Counted from the stretch's first letter, positions 27,118 to 36,245 are shown. The stretch is 64,000 nt of DNA from Methylobacterium gnaphalii (GCF_007992215.1 NZ_BJZV01000005.1:1-64000); one strand, 5' to 3'. Numbers and translations are program-made. The notes: a model not told the origin generated them from the letters alone.

Positions 27118-28458
27118 TCAGACGACGAGGCGGCGGACGTCCTCCAGGACGTGGGCGAGGTGGCGGGTGAAGCGCGCGCCGAGCGCTCCGTCGATGACGC
27201 GATGGTCGTACGAGACGTTCAAGGGCAGGATCAGACGCGGCCTGAACTCCGTGCCGTCCCAGACCGGCTGCATCTTCGAGCGCGGCACGCCGAGGATGGC
27301 AACCTCGGGTGCATTGACCAGCGGCGTGAAGTTGGTGCCGCCGATGCCCCCTAGGCTGGAGATCGAAAAGGTCGCGCCCTGCATGTCGTTGGCGCCAAGC
27401 TTGCCGTCGCGGGCCTTCTTGGAAATCGCGCCGAGGTCCTGGCTGATCTCGACGATGCCCTTGCGGTCGGCATCCTTGATGACGGGCACGACGAGACCGT
27501 CCGGCGTGTCCACCGCGACACCGATATTGTAGTACTTCTTGAGGATCAGGGATTCCTTGTCAGGGCTCAGCGACGCGTTGAACTCCGGGTGCTGGCGCAA
27601 CGCCGAGACCGCGGCTTTGATCAGGAAGGCGAGCAGGGTGACGCGGTAGCCCTTCTCCTTGCCAGCCGCGTCGAGTTCCTTGCGGTACTTGTCCGTGTCT
27701 GTGATGTCCGACTCGTCGGAGTGGGTGACGAGCGGCACGTTGAGCCAGGACCGGTGCAGGTGCGGGCCGGAAATCTTCTTGATCCGGGCCAGTGGCTTGG
27801 ACTCGATGGGTCCGAACTTCGAGAAGTCGACCGCCGGGATCTCGGGGATGCCCATACCGCCCGACGCCATGACCGCGCCGCCTCCGGCAGCTGCGGGAGC
27901 AGCTGAGCGGGTGAGCTGACCCTTCACGTCCTCCTTGGTGATGCGGCCCTTCTCGCCGGTGCCCTTCACGCCGTTGAGGTCGATGCCGAGCTCGCGTGCG
28001 ATGCGGCGCACGGCCGGGCTCGCATGGACGTTGGAGAAATCAGGGATGTTGGACGCCGGTGCCCACGCAGCGGGTGCCGCGGCTGGAGCAGGCTCCTGCT
28101 TGACGGCAACGGCCGCCGCGTCCTGCACCGCCGAGGCCGTGCTCGGGCCGCCAGGCGTGGCGGCGCCCTGACCCGCCGGACCGCCGCCGGCCGCGACGCT
28201 GCCGCCCGCGGGCTTGGCCTCGCCTTCGCCCTTGAGCAGCAGGATCGGCGCGCCTTCGCTGACCTTGTCGCCGATCTTGATCAGGATCTTCTCGACCACG
28301 CCCGCCTGCGGGGAGGGCACGTCCATCGTCGCCTTGTCGGATTCGAGCGAGACCAGCGGATCGTCCGGCCCGATCGTGTCGCCCTCCTTCACGAAGATCT
28401 CGATGATCGGGATGTCCGTGAAGTCGCCGATGTCGGGAACCTTGACCTCGATACCCAC
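27118..28458 (-). CDS. aceF: pyruvate dehydrogenase E2, dihydrolipoamide acetyltransferase
   Basis: 446 residues. One lipoyl domain (Lys42 in ESDKATMD), an Ala/Pro-rich linker, a peripheral subunit-binding domain (ASPAVRRIARELGIDL ... GRITKEDV, ~145-180), and the catalytic domain ending with the active-site DHRVIDG near residue 420. It transfers acetyl from lipoyl to CoA. I chose GTG 28458: GGGAG lies 7 bases upstream, and the resulting N-terminus GIEVKVPDIGDF aligns residue for residue with EVKLPDIGDF of LpdA. The TTG at 28464 would sit almost on the ribosome site. Confidence 0.96.
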   Translation of the reverse strand: MGIEVKVPDIGDFTDIPIIEIFVKEGDTIGPDDPLVSLESDKATMDVPSPQAGVVEKILIKIGDKVSEGAPILLLKGEGEAKPAGGSVAAGGGPAGQGAATPGGPSTASAVQDAAAVAVKQEPAPAAAPAAWAPASNIPDFSNVHASPAVRRIARELGIDLNGVKGTGEKGRITKEDVKGQLTRSAAPAAAGGGAVMASGGMGIPEIPAVDFSKFGPIESKPLARIKKISGPHLHRSWLNVPLVTHSDESDITDTDKYRKELDAAGKEKGYRVTLLAFLIKAAVSALRQHPEFNASLSPDKESLILKKYYNIGVAVDTPDGLVVPVIKDADRKGIVEISQDLGAISKKARDGKLGANDMQGATFSISSLGGIGGTNFTPLVNAPEVAILGVPRSKMQPVWDGTEFRPRLILPLNVSYDHRVIDGALGARFTRHLAHVLEDVRRLVV

Positions 28459-28523
28459 GTGCAATCTCCCTCGTCGACGGGCCTCTGCCGGCCCCCGCTT
28501 TGTCTGAGCGCTTTCAGGTGGTC

Positions 28524-28547
28524 CGTCCCGGGCGCGAGCCCGGGACG
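28524..28547 (-). promoter_or_regulatory. hairpin between aceE and aceF
   Basis: A perfect 10 bp inverted repeat CGTCCCGGGC/GCCCGGGACG with a 4-base loop sits in the 105-base gap after the aceE stop. It has no T tract on the coding strand, so it is not a standard terminator. It may stabilise or process the transcript and so adjust E1 relative to E2/E3 levels; this is inference. Confidence 0.5.
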
Positions 28548-28563
28548 TGTTCAGGCGATGAGA

Positions 28564-31224
28564 TCACACCATCCAGGGACAGGGCTTTTCTGGATCGATT
28601 CCGTATTTGGCGATGACGTCGGCGACCTTGCTCGTGGGAACCGCCCCGTCGGCGGCAAGACTGTGCAGGGCCGCCACCGTCACCCAGCGCCGGTCCACTT
28701 CGAAGAAGTCGCGGAGCCTCTTGCGATAATCCGAGCGGCCGAAACCGTCGGTGCCGAGCACACGGTAGCGGCCAGGAACGTAGGGGCGGATCTGGTCGGC
28801 GAAGAGCCGCATGTAGTCGGTCGCCGCGATCACGGGACCGCCGCGGCCCTCGAGGCAGGTCTCGACATGCGACTTCTTCGGAGTTTCGGTAGGGTGCAGG
28901 AGGTTCCAGCGCTCCACTGCCATCGCGTCGCGCCTCAGCTCGGTGAAGCTGGGGCAGCTCCAGATGTCGGCGGCGATGCCGTGCTCGGTCTCAAGTATCC
29001 CGGCCGCCGCGATCACCTCCCGCAGAATGGTGCCGCTGCCGAGAAGCTGCACGCGCGGGCCATCCTTTCGGCCCTTGCCCTCCCGGAACAGGTACATCCC
29101 CTTGATGATGCCGGCCTCGGCACCCTCGGGCATGGCGGGATGCTCGTAGTTCTCGTTCATGATGGTGAGGTAGTAGAAGACGTCCTCCTGCTCGGCATAC
29201 ATCCGGCGCAGGCCATCCTGAACGATCACCGCGACCTCGTAGGAGAAGGTCGGGTCGTAGGAGACGCAGTTCGGGATCGTTGCCGACATCAGGTGGCTGT
29301 GGCCGTCCTCGTGCTGCAGGCCCTCGCCGTTCAGCGTCGTGCGCCCGGCCGTGCCGCCGACCAGGAAGCCCCGTGCCCGCATGTCGCCCGCCGCCCAGGC
29401 GAGGTCGCCGGTCCGCTGGAAGCCGAACATCGAGTAGTAGATGTAGAATGGGATCGTCGGCGCGTTGGAGGTCGAGTAGGAGGTCGCCGCCGCGATCCAC
29501 GATGACATTGCGCCGGGCTCGTTGATGCCCTCCTGGAGCATCTGACCCCTCTCGTCCTCCTTGTAGTACATGAGCTGGTTGGCATCTTCCGGGCGGTAGA
29601 GCTGGCCGACCTGGCTGAAGATGCCGAACTGGCGGAACATGCCCTCCATGCCGAAGGTGCGGCTCTCGTCGGGCACGATCGGCACGATGCGGTTGCCGAT
29701 GTTCTTGTCGCGCAGGAGCGTGTTGAGTACCCGCACGAAGGCCATGGTGGTGGAGATCTCGCGGCCCGCAGTCTCCTTCAGCTGCGCGCTGAAGGCAGAA
29801 AGCGGCGGGACCTGAAGGCTGATCGACTTGCGCCGCCGTGCCGGCAGCGGGCCACCGAGCGCCGCGCGCCGGGCCTTGAGATAGTTCATTTCCGGGCTTC
29901 CCTCGGGAAAGCGGATGAACGGCATTTCCTTGATCTGTTCGTCGGTCAGATCGATCTGGAAGCGGTCGCGGAACTGCTTGAGAACCGCCTCACCCATCTT
30001 CTTCTGCTGATGGGTGATGTTCTGGCCTTCGCCCGACTCGCCCATGCCGTAGCCCTTGACGGTCTTGGCGAGGATCAGCGTCGGCTGGCCCTTGTGCTTG
30101 GATGCCGCCGAGTAGGCCGCAAACACCTTCGAAGGGTCGTGGCCGCCGCGGGTGAGGCGGAAGATGTCATCGTCCGACCAGTCCTTCACCAGGGCCGCCG
30201 TCTCCGGATACCTCCCGAAGAAGTTCTCGCGGATATAGGCGCCGTTCTTCGACTTGAAGTCCTGGTACTCGCCGTCGACGCACTCCTCCATGAGGCGTGC
30301 CAGCATGCCGGTCGTGTCACGCGCGAGCAGCGCATCCCAGCCCGAGCCCCACAGGCACTTGATCACGTTCCAGCCAGCGCCGCGGAAATCGGCCTCCAGC
30401 TCCTGGACGATCTTGCCGTTGCCGCGCACCGGCCCGTCGAGCCGCTGCAGGTTGCAGTTGATGACGAAGATCAGGTTGTCGAGTTTTTCGCGGGCAGCCA
30501 TGGAGATGGCGCCGAGGCTCTCCGGCTCGTCCATCTCGCCGTCGCCCATGAAGGCCCAGACCTTGCGGCCGTCGGTATTGGCATGACCGCGATGGTGCAG
30601 GTAGCGCAGGTAGCGCGCCTGATAGATCGCCATCAGCGGGCCGAGGCCCATGGAAACGGTGGGGAACTGCCAGAAATCCGGCATCAACCAGGGATGCGGA
30701 TAGGAGGAGATGCCCTTGCCGTCGACCTCCTGGCGGTAGCCGACAAGCTGCTCCTCGGTCATGCGCCCCTCAAGGAAGGCGCGAGCATAGATCCCGGGAG
30801 ACGAATGGCCCTGCACGTAGATCAGGTCGCCGCCACGCTCTTCGTTGTCACCGCGCCAGAAATGCATGAAGCCGGTGTCATAGAGCGTCGCCGACGACTG
30901 GAAGCTGGCGATGTGGCCGCCGAGTTCCGAAGATTCCTTGTTTGCCCGCAGGATGATGGCGATGGCGTTCCAGCGGATCGCCGAGCGGATGCGGTGCTCG
31001 ATCTGGCGGTCGCCCGGATGCGGGTCCTGTTTATTGACGGGGATCGTATTCAGGTAGGCCGTGTTGGCGGAGAACGGCACTGGTGCGCCGCGCTTGCGGG
31101 CCTCTTCGACCACCTGCCCGATCAGGAAGTGAGCCCGGTCCGGCCCCTCGACGTCCAGCACACCATCCAGAGAGTCGAGCCACTCCCGTGTCTCGACCGG
31201 ATCAAGGTCGCGACTGCGCTCCAT
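28564..31224 (-). CDS. aceE: pyruvate dehydrogenase E1, homodimeric type
   Basis: 886 residues, the length of single-chain AceE proteins. It decarboxylates pyruvate with thiamine diphosphate and passes acetyl to E2. Seen: the N-terminal region VNKQDPHPGDRQIEHRIRS, the ThDP/Mg2+ motif GDGEMDEPES (~226-235) with its partner NCNLQRLDGPVRGN, and the C-terminal domain ending in GTDGFGRSDYR. The start has GGGAGG 8 bases upstream. It is the first gene of aceE-aceF-lpdA. Alphaproteobacteria usually carry the two-chain PdhA/PdhB E1, so this form is worth noting. Confidence 0.97.
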   Translation of the reverse strand: MERSRDLDPVETREWLDSLDGVLDVEGPDRAHFLIGQVVEEARKRGAPVPFSANTAYLNTIPVNKQDPHPGDRQIEHRIRSAIRWNAIAIILRANKESSELGGHIASFQSSATLYDTGFMHFWRGDNEERGGDLIYVQGHSSPGIYARAFLEGRMTEEQLVGYRQEVDGKGISSYPHPWLMPDFWQFPTVSMGLGPLMAIYQARYLRYLHHRGHANTDGRKVWAFMGDGEMDEPESLGAISMAAREKLDNLIFVINCNLQRLDGPVRGNGKIVQELEADFRGAGWNVIKCLWGSGWDALLARDTTGMLARLMEECVDGEYQDFKSKNGAYIRENFFGRYPETAALVKDWSDDDIFRLTRGGHDPSKVFAAYSAASKHKGQPTLILAKTVKGYGMGESGEGQNITHQQKKMGEAVLKQFRDRFQIDLTDEQIKEMPFIRFPEGSPEMNYLKARRAALGGPLPARRRKSISLQVPPLSAFSAQLKETAGREISTTMAFVRVLNTLLRDKNIGNRIVPIVPDESRTFGMEGMFRQFGIFSQVGQLYRPEDANQLMYYKEDERGQMLQEGINEPGAMSSWIAAATSYSTSNAPTIPFYIYYSMFGFQRTGDLAWAAGDMRARGFLVGGTAGRTTLNGEGLQHEDGHSHLMSATIPNCVSYDPTFSYEVAVIVQDGLRRMYAEQEDVFYYLTIMNENYEHPAMPEGAEAGIIKGMYLFREGKGRKDGPRVQLLGSGTILREVIAAAGILETEHGIAADIWSCPSFTELRRDAMAVERWNLLHPTETPKKSHVETCLEGRGGPVIAATDYMRLFADQIRPYVPGRYRVLGTDGFGRSDYRKRLRDFFEVDRRWVTVAALHSLAADGAVPTSKVADVIAKYGIDPEKPCPWMV

Positions 31225-31397
31225 CTGCTTCCTCCCTGGTGCCCTTGAGACGGGCAGGTTTAAGCTAGGTTAAGACAGCGATCCCGACAATGCAGGGCTC
31301 ATCAAAGGCATCGTTCCAGGAACTTGCCCGCGCCGAAAGCAAGACCACACAGCCCTTCGTCGCTCGGCCGGGATCGAGCCGCGTCTACGCGGGCTGC

Positions 31398-33140
31398 CTA
31401 CTCGGCAGCGCTGGGCGGAGCGTCATCCACGGCGAACTGGGCGCTGTGCAACCGGCGATAGTAACCTCCCGCCGCCAGCAGGGTCTCGTGCCGCCCCTCC
31501 TCGGCGATGCCGCTCTCGGTGACGACGACGATGCGATCGGCGTGGCGGATCGTGGCGAGGCGATGGGCGATCACCAGCGTGGTGCGCCCGACGGCGAGCT
31601 CCGTGAGCGCTCCTTGGATCTCGCGCTCGGTCTGCGTGTCCAGCGCCGAGGTCGCCTCGTCGAGGATCAGGATCGGCGGGTTTTTCAGGAAGACCCGGGC
31701 GATGGCGAGACGCTGCTTCTGGCCGCCCGACAGCTTCACGCCCCGCTCGCCCACCACTGTGTCGAGTCCGTCGGGCAGGCTGGCGATCATGTCGGCGAGA
31801 CGGGCGCGCCGCGCCGCCTCCAGGATCTCGGCCTCGCTGGCCGCGAGCCGGCCGTAAGCGATGTTCTCGCGGATCGTGCCGGCGAAGAGAAATACGTCCT
31901 GCTGCACGATGCCGATCTGCCCGCGCAGAGCGGCGAGAGTACAGTCTCGGATGTCGTGGCCGTCGATGGTGATGCGCCCGGCCTCGACCTCGTAGAAGCG
32001 CGGAATCAGCGAGCACAACGTCGTCTTGCCCGCGCCCGAGGGGCCGACCAGCGCCACGGTCTCGCCTGCCTGGATCGCGAGATCGAGACCCTGCAGGACG
32101 GGACGGTCCGGGCTATAGCCGAAGGAGACGCCCTCGAAGCGGATCTCCCCGCGCAAACCCGCGACCGCGACCGCGCCAGGCCGGTCGACGATGTCAGGCT
32201 CGGTGCCGAGCAACTCCATGTAGCGGCGGAAGCCGGCGATGCCCTTGGGATAGGTGTCGACCACCGCGCCAATCTTCTCCAGCGGGCGGTAGAACACGCC
32301 GACGAGCAGCAGGAAGCCGACGAAGCCTCCGGCCGAGAGGTCGCCGCTCACCACGAAGGCGGCCCCACCCAGGAGCACGACGATCTGGACGAGACGCATG
32401 CCGAGATAGTTGATCGACAGGCTCGCCGCCATGATCCGGTAGGCTTCGAGCTTGGTGGCCCGGTAGCGGGCGTTGTCGGCCGCGAACAGTGCGCGCTCAT
32501 GCGCCTCGTTGGCGAAGGCGCGCACCACGCGGGCGCCGCCGACATTCTCCTCGATCCGCGCGTTGAAGGCGCCGACGCGCCCGTACTGGGACTGCCAGTT
32601 GCGGGTCATGCGGCCGCCGTAGCGCAGGGTCACGAAGGCGATGACCGGCAGGATCGCCGCGGTGATGAAGGCCAGCGGCGGGTGGACCCAGATCATCAGC
32701 GCGAAGGCACCCACCAGCGTCATCACCGCGATGAACAGGTCCTCGGGCCCGTGATGGGCGACCTCGCCGATCTCCTCCAGGTCCTTGGTCACGCGGGCGA
32801 CGAGGTGCCCGGTCTTCTGCCCGTCGTAGAAGCGGAAGGAGAGCTTCTGCAGGTGGTCGAAGGCCCGCGCCCTCATCGTGGTCTCGATGTTGATGCCGAG
32901 CACGTGGCCCCAATAGGTCACGACCACCATCAGCCCGGCATTGGCGACGTAGAGCAGGGCGAGCCCGGCCGCGGCGAGCAGGATCAGCCCCCAATCCTGC
33001 TGCGGCAGCAGCCGGTCGACGAAGACCTTCACGGCGATCGGGAAGCCGAGCTCGAGCAGGCCGGACAGCACCGCGCAGCCGAAATCCACCAGGAACAGCG
33101 TCCGGTGCGGCCGATAATAGGCGAGGAAGGCCTTCAGCAT
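31398..33140 (-). CDS. ABC exporter, fused membrane and ATPase domains
   Basis: 580-residue half-transporter of the MsbA/lipid-multidrug type. Residues ~1-310 hold six membrane helices, including the typical FYDGQKTGHLVARVTKDLE coupling region. The C-terminal ATPase has Walker A GPSGAGKTT, signature LSGGQKQRLAIARVFL, Walker B ILILDEATSALD and the switch histidine in IAHRLATIRHAD. It should work as a homodimer; the substrate is unknown. I chose ATG 33140 (MLKAFLAYYRPHRTLF), a usual start in this family. An upstream in-frame TTG at 33188 has no ribosome site and overlaps the remnant of another gene. Confidence 0.92.
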   Translation of the reverse strand: MLKAFLAYYRPHRTLFLVDFGCAVLSGLLELGFPIAVKVFVDRLLPQQDWGLILLAAAGLALLYVANAGLMVVVTYWGHVLGINIETTMRARAFDHLQKLSFRFYDGQKTGHLVARVTKDLEEIGEVAHHGPEDLFIAVMTLVGAFALMIWVHPPLAFITAAILPVIAFVTLRYGGRMTRNWQSQYGRVGAFNARIEENVGGARVVRAFANEAHERALFAADNARYRATKLEAYRIMAASLSINYLGMRLVQIVVLLGGAAFVVSGDLSAGGFVGFLLLVGVFYRPLEKIGAVVDTYPKGIAGFRRYMELLGTEPDIVDRPGAVAVAGLRGEIRFEGVSFGYSPDRPVLQGLDLAIQAGETVALVGPSGAGKTTLCSLIPRFYEVEAGRITIDGHDIRDCTLAALRGQIGIVQQDVFLFAGTIRENIAYGRLAASEAEILEAARRARLADMIASLPDGLDTVVGERGVKLSGGQKQRLAIARVFLKNPPILILDEATSALDTQTEREIQGALTELAVGRTTLVIAHRLATIRHADRIVVVTESGIAEEGRHETLLAAGGYYRRLHSAQFAVDDAPPSAAE

Positions 33141-33159
33141 CAGGAACTCGTGGGGCGCG

Positions 33160-33430
33160 TCACTGCCCAGCCAGGTAGGGGCCGACAAGGGAGGCGAAGA
33201 AGCCGGCGGGCATCTGATAGGGGTAGAAGAGCAGACGCAACAGCAGGTCGGCCGCTGCCATGAGGCCGCAGCCGATCAGCATCGAGCCAACAAGATGTGC
33301 CCGCGCGGGGCCAGGCCAGTAGAGCCCACGAAATGCGGCACCATGAGGCCGATGAGCTCATCGGCCCGACCAGCATGGCACTCAAACCCGTCGCCAGGGC
33401 CGTGACTGTAAGCAGGGTCAGGTTGGTGCG
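33160..33430 (-). pseudogene. frameshifted remnant of a FecCD-type iron-chelate permease
   Basis: Reading the minus strand, pieces of the C-terminal half of an ABC siderophore/heme permease occur in order but in three frames: LTLLTVTALATGLSAMLVGP, then IGLMVPHFVG, then VGSMLIGCGLMAAADLLLR with LLFYPYQMPAGFFASLVG, ending at TGA 33160-33162. They match the family blocks 'AGPIGFVGLVVPH' and 'LLADLLAR...ELPVG'. At least two shifts separate them, and nothing similar is readable upstream to 33547. This is a decayed fragment, not a gene; the partner binding protein and ATPase are absent nearby. Confidence 0.8.
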
Positions 33431-33547
33431 GGCGAGCGGCCGGCCGGGAGCAGAAGGTGACGGCAGGCCTGAGCTAGCATGCTGCGCCAGTGCGCACAGA
33501 CAGCGAGGCCCGCAGCCGCGGCGTCACGATATCGATAAGCAGGGCCA

Positions 33548-34153
33548 TCAGGGCTGGACGAGATGAGGCCGGAGGATGGTCAGCATGCGTTCGGCCGATG
33601 TGCCCGGAGGAAAAAAGCCGAGATAGCCGCTCGAACGGTCCATCAGGTAGATGAAGGCGGAGTGGTCGATCGTGTAGTCGCTGCCAGCCAGCGCAACCTT
33701 CTCGTAGAACACCTTGTAGGCGTCGGCCGCGGCGCGAACGGCCTGCGGGCTGCCTGTCAGCCCGACGACCCGCGGATCGAAGTTCGCCACGTACTCGGCG
33801 AGCTGCGCGCCGGTGTCCCGCTCGGGGTCGAGCGTGATGAAGAGCGGCTGGATCTGGTCGCCCTGCGCGCCGAGGAGCGTGAGGGCCCGTGCGATCTCCT
33901 GCAGGTCAGTCGGACAGACGTCCGGACAAGAGGTGAAGCCGAAATAGACGAGCAGCAGCTTGCCGTGGAAATCCGCCTCCGTGCGCGCATGCCCCTGGTG
34001 ATCGACGAGTGCAAAGGGACCGCCGACGGGCTCGCGGTTCCACATCAGCACGTCCATCAGTTCGGCTGAGGTTCGGCGGGGCGCCTCCGCGGCGGGAGCC
34101 GCCGGCCCACTGAGCAGCATCACCAACAGTGCACAGGCGGTGGCCTTACGCAC
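33548..34153 (-). CDS. SCO1/SenC-family copper chaperone
   Basis: 201 residues with an N-terminal signal sequence (CALLVMLLSGPAAPAAEA) and a thioredoxin-like domain carrying the copper-binding FTSCPDVCP pair and the distal histidine in IDHSAFIY. Sco proteins deliver copper to, or reduce, the Cu(A) site of cytochrome oxidases, or act as thiol reductases. It overlaps the preceding MBL-fold gene by 8 bases, so the two are co-transcribed. No cytochrome c oxidase gene lies next to it; the quinol oxidase 10 kb away lacks Cu(A). Confidence 0.9.
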   Translation of the reverse strand: MRKATACALLVMLLSGPAAPAAEAPRRTSAELMDVLMWNREPVGGPFALVDHQGHARTEADFHGKLLLVYFGFTSCPDVCPTDLQEIARALTLLGAQGDQIQPLFITLDPERDTGAQLAEYVANFDPRVVGLTGSPQAVRAAADAYKVFYEKVALAGSDYTIDHSAFIYLMDRSSGYLGFFPPGTSAERMLTILRPHLVQP

Positions 34154-35261
34154 CGAAGGTCACCCGGCTGCCGGTCGTCGTGACGAGGATATTGGCCGGC
34201 ATCTGCGCCTGCGCCTCGAGCGCGAAGTTCAGGCCGCTGCAATGCATCGGGATGACCACGTCGGGCTCGAGCTTTTTGATCTCGGCAACGACCTGACCGA
34301 GATAGTCTTTCGGAGCCGGTCCGAGATGGAAGCCGCCGACGATGGCATGGACCTTCCGGACGCCGGACACCTCCTGAGCTTGCCGGACCGAGTTCACGAT
34401 CCCGACATGGCCGCAGGAGCTGATGACCACGAGCCCCTTGTCCTTGATGTTGAAGCAGGTCGCATGCTCGTGGACATGTTCATCGGGGATGATCTTCCCT
34501 TCGAGCTCGGCCGCCGAGTAGTGCGTCGCGTCGCAGCCGAGGCCGTCCGTGATGCCGCGCTGGACGAAGGTGTTGGGCAGGATGCGCTCGATCGAGGAGC
34601 GCTTGATCTGACCTGTGGTGAAGGCGTGACCCGCCACCACCGTCGGCGTCTCGCAGAGAACCGTGGTGATCCGCCTTGCCGCGAGTTCGCGGCGGTCGAG
34701 CTGGCCGAAATCGGTGAACTGGCCCTGGACGCCGCTCGGGCTGACCCGATGACAGAAATTATCCTCGCCACCGGCATACAGCTTCACGTCCGGCGCCAGC
34801 TTGTCTCGATACTGGTCGAGGAAACCGGTCAGGCCACCGTAATGGTCGTGATGCCCGTGGCTGACGATCAAGGCATCGAGCTTAGCCGGATCGACCTTCA
34901 GGATATCGATGTTGTTCAGGAGTGCGTCCGGGCTGTAGCCGAAGTCGAGCAGGATGGTGCGGGCTTCGTCCGCACGCTGCGACTCGACGAAGAGCGACAG
35001 GCCCCATTGGTTGTGCAGCACCTTCCGATAATCGCTACCGCGGCCGTTGCCCGGGGGTTGATGCACCACGCCCTGGACCGTGCTCGGTTTCAGGAACTGA
35101 TCGTGCGACGAGTCGATCAGGACACGAACGCTCAGCTTGTCGACCGTCGGGATCTCGATCGTTGCCGCGCGGGCGACTTCGACGCAGGAGAGCCCGGCAA
35201 CGCCCGTGGCGAAAGCAGCAGAAGCCTTCAGAAAACCGCGCCTGTCCAAGACTCCAGCCAT
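34146..35261 (-). CDS. Tat-exported MBL-fold metallohydrolase
   Basis: 371 residues. A twin-arginine signal (DRRGFLKASA, then a hydrophobic stretch and ARA) predicts export of a folded metalloprotein. The metallo-beta-lactamase motif is SHGHHDHYGG near residue 140, with further ligand histidines in CGHVGI and MHCSG. It resembles the COG1237 group, named after an archaeal dihydropterin-ribofuranosylaminobenzene phosphate synthase, but a periplasmic site argues against that reaction here; the substrate is unknown. Start ATG 35261 places RR at residues 7-8; ATG 35282 would add seven residues. It overlaps the Sco gene and is first in the pair. Confidence 0.85.
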   Translation of the reverse strand: MAGVLDRRGFLKASAAFATGVAGLSCVEVARAATIEIPTVDKLSVRVLIDSSHDQFLKPSTVQGVVHQPPGNGRGSDYRKVLHNQWGLSLFVESQRADEARTILLDFGYSPDALLNNIDILKVDPAKLDALIVSHGHHDHYGGLTGFLDQYRDKLAPDVKLYAGGEDNFCHRVSPSGVQGQFTDFGQLDRRELAARRITTVLCETPTVVAGHAFTTGQIKRSSIERILPNTFVQRGITDGLGCDATHYSAAELEGKIIPDEHVHEHATCFNIKDKGLVVISSCGHVGIVNSVRQAQEVSGVRKVHAIVGGFHLGPAPKDYLGQVVAEIKKLEPDVVIPMHCSGLNFALEAQAQMPANILVTTTGSRVTFGA

Positions 35262-35391
35262 GTCCGCCGACCCCGTCTGCATATTGATGCTTCTCGATAT
35301 AGCCGAGGCTGCTGGAACGAGGCTTCTTTATTTTGTGCTTTGCTTGGAAGGATTTAGCCGGTTTTCGACGCTCGCATAGACGCGGCTTGCC

Positions 35392-35943
35392 TTACGTCCG
35401 GTCGGTTCCACCCGGGTGTTTGTGGATCGGATCGACCCAGTAGACGGATTCGGGCCGTTCGACCGGGTCGACGTCGGGCAGGTTGACCACCACTGCCTCG
35501 TTGTCCGAGCGGACCAGCACGCAATGCAGGGGCTCGTCGGTGGAGGCATTGATCTCCTGGTGCGGCACGTAGGGCGGCACGAAGATGAAGTCGCCGGGGC
35601 CGGCCTCGGCAACGTATTCGAGCCGCTCGCCCCAGCGCATGCGGGCCTTGCCGGAGACGATGTAGATCACGCTTTCCAGCGCGCCGTGGTGGTGGACGCC
35701 GGTCTTGGCGTCCGGCTCGATCGCCACCGTGCCGGCCCAGATCTTCTGGGCGTCGACCCGGGCGGCGTTGATGGCGGCCTGCCGGAACATGCCGGGCGTC
35801 TGGGCCGTGTTGGGATCGAGCCGGTCGCCCGGAATGACGCGAACGCCGTCGTGCTTCCAGCGCTCGTGGGCCTCGGCCGAGCCGCCGGCATCGTGATCAC
35901 GTGCGTCATGATCCGGGTGATCGTCTCCGCCAAGATCGTGCAT
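35392..35943 (-). CDS. cupin-domain protein
   Basis: 183 residues with one cupin fold. The first metal motif is readable as GVHHHGALESVIYIVSG, with the glutamate, and the second as PGDFIFVPPYVPHQEIN. The N-terminus is rich in His and Asp (MHDLGGDDHPDHD). The start at 35943 is set by a GAGGTGAGG ribosome site immediately upstream; a longer frame to 36021 is Arg-rich and unlike cupins. Function is unknown; single-domain cupins of this type include dioxygenases, isomerases and binding proteins. Confidence 0.8.
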   Translation of the reverse strand: MHDLGGDDHPDHDARDHDAGGSAEAHERWKHDGVRVIPGDRLDPNTAQTPGMFRQAAINAARVDAQKIWAGTVAIEPDAKTGVHHHGALESVIYIVSGKARMRWGERLEYVAEAGPGDFIFVPPYVPHQEINASTDEPLHCVLVRSDNEAVVVNLPDVDPVERPESVYWVDPIHKHPGGTDRT

Positions 35944-36245
35944 CCTCACCTCGCCTCCCGCTCCGCCACTCGAACATCGCCGCCGCCTTCGGAAACGGTC
36001 GCCACGTGGTCTTGGTAGCACGCTTACAACATCCGTGGAGGTCGCCGGCTGAGCCTCTGGTCAACGCCACAAATGATGAGATGCGATGCGGATGATGCCA
36101 TGCCCGCAACTTATAATTTTGAATTTTATGCAGACGATCCGCTAAGCCTGAAGAAGGCTATACAGGTTACAAATTTCGAGCTTTAAACTGCCGCGTCAGC
36201 CTGTTGCGACTCCCCGGTCATCGACGGGCAGCCAGGAGACATTCC
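35944..36245. promoter_or_regulatory. divergent promoter region, cupin and aqpZ
   Basis: 302 bases separate two divergently read genes. The middle part (about 36110-36185) is A+T-rich and holds a small inverted repeat AGCCT/AGGCT. No -35/-10 pair could be assigned with confidence, but both promoters should lie here. Confidence 0.45.

Noticed and set aside
31290..33263. 657-codon open frame on the + strand at the ABC exporter
   Set aside because: Antisense shadow of a gene with intact Walker and signature motifs; the translated product has no familiar features.
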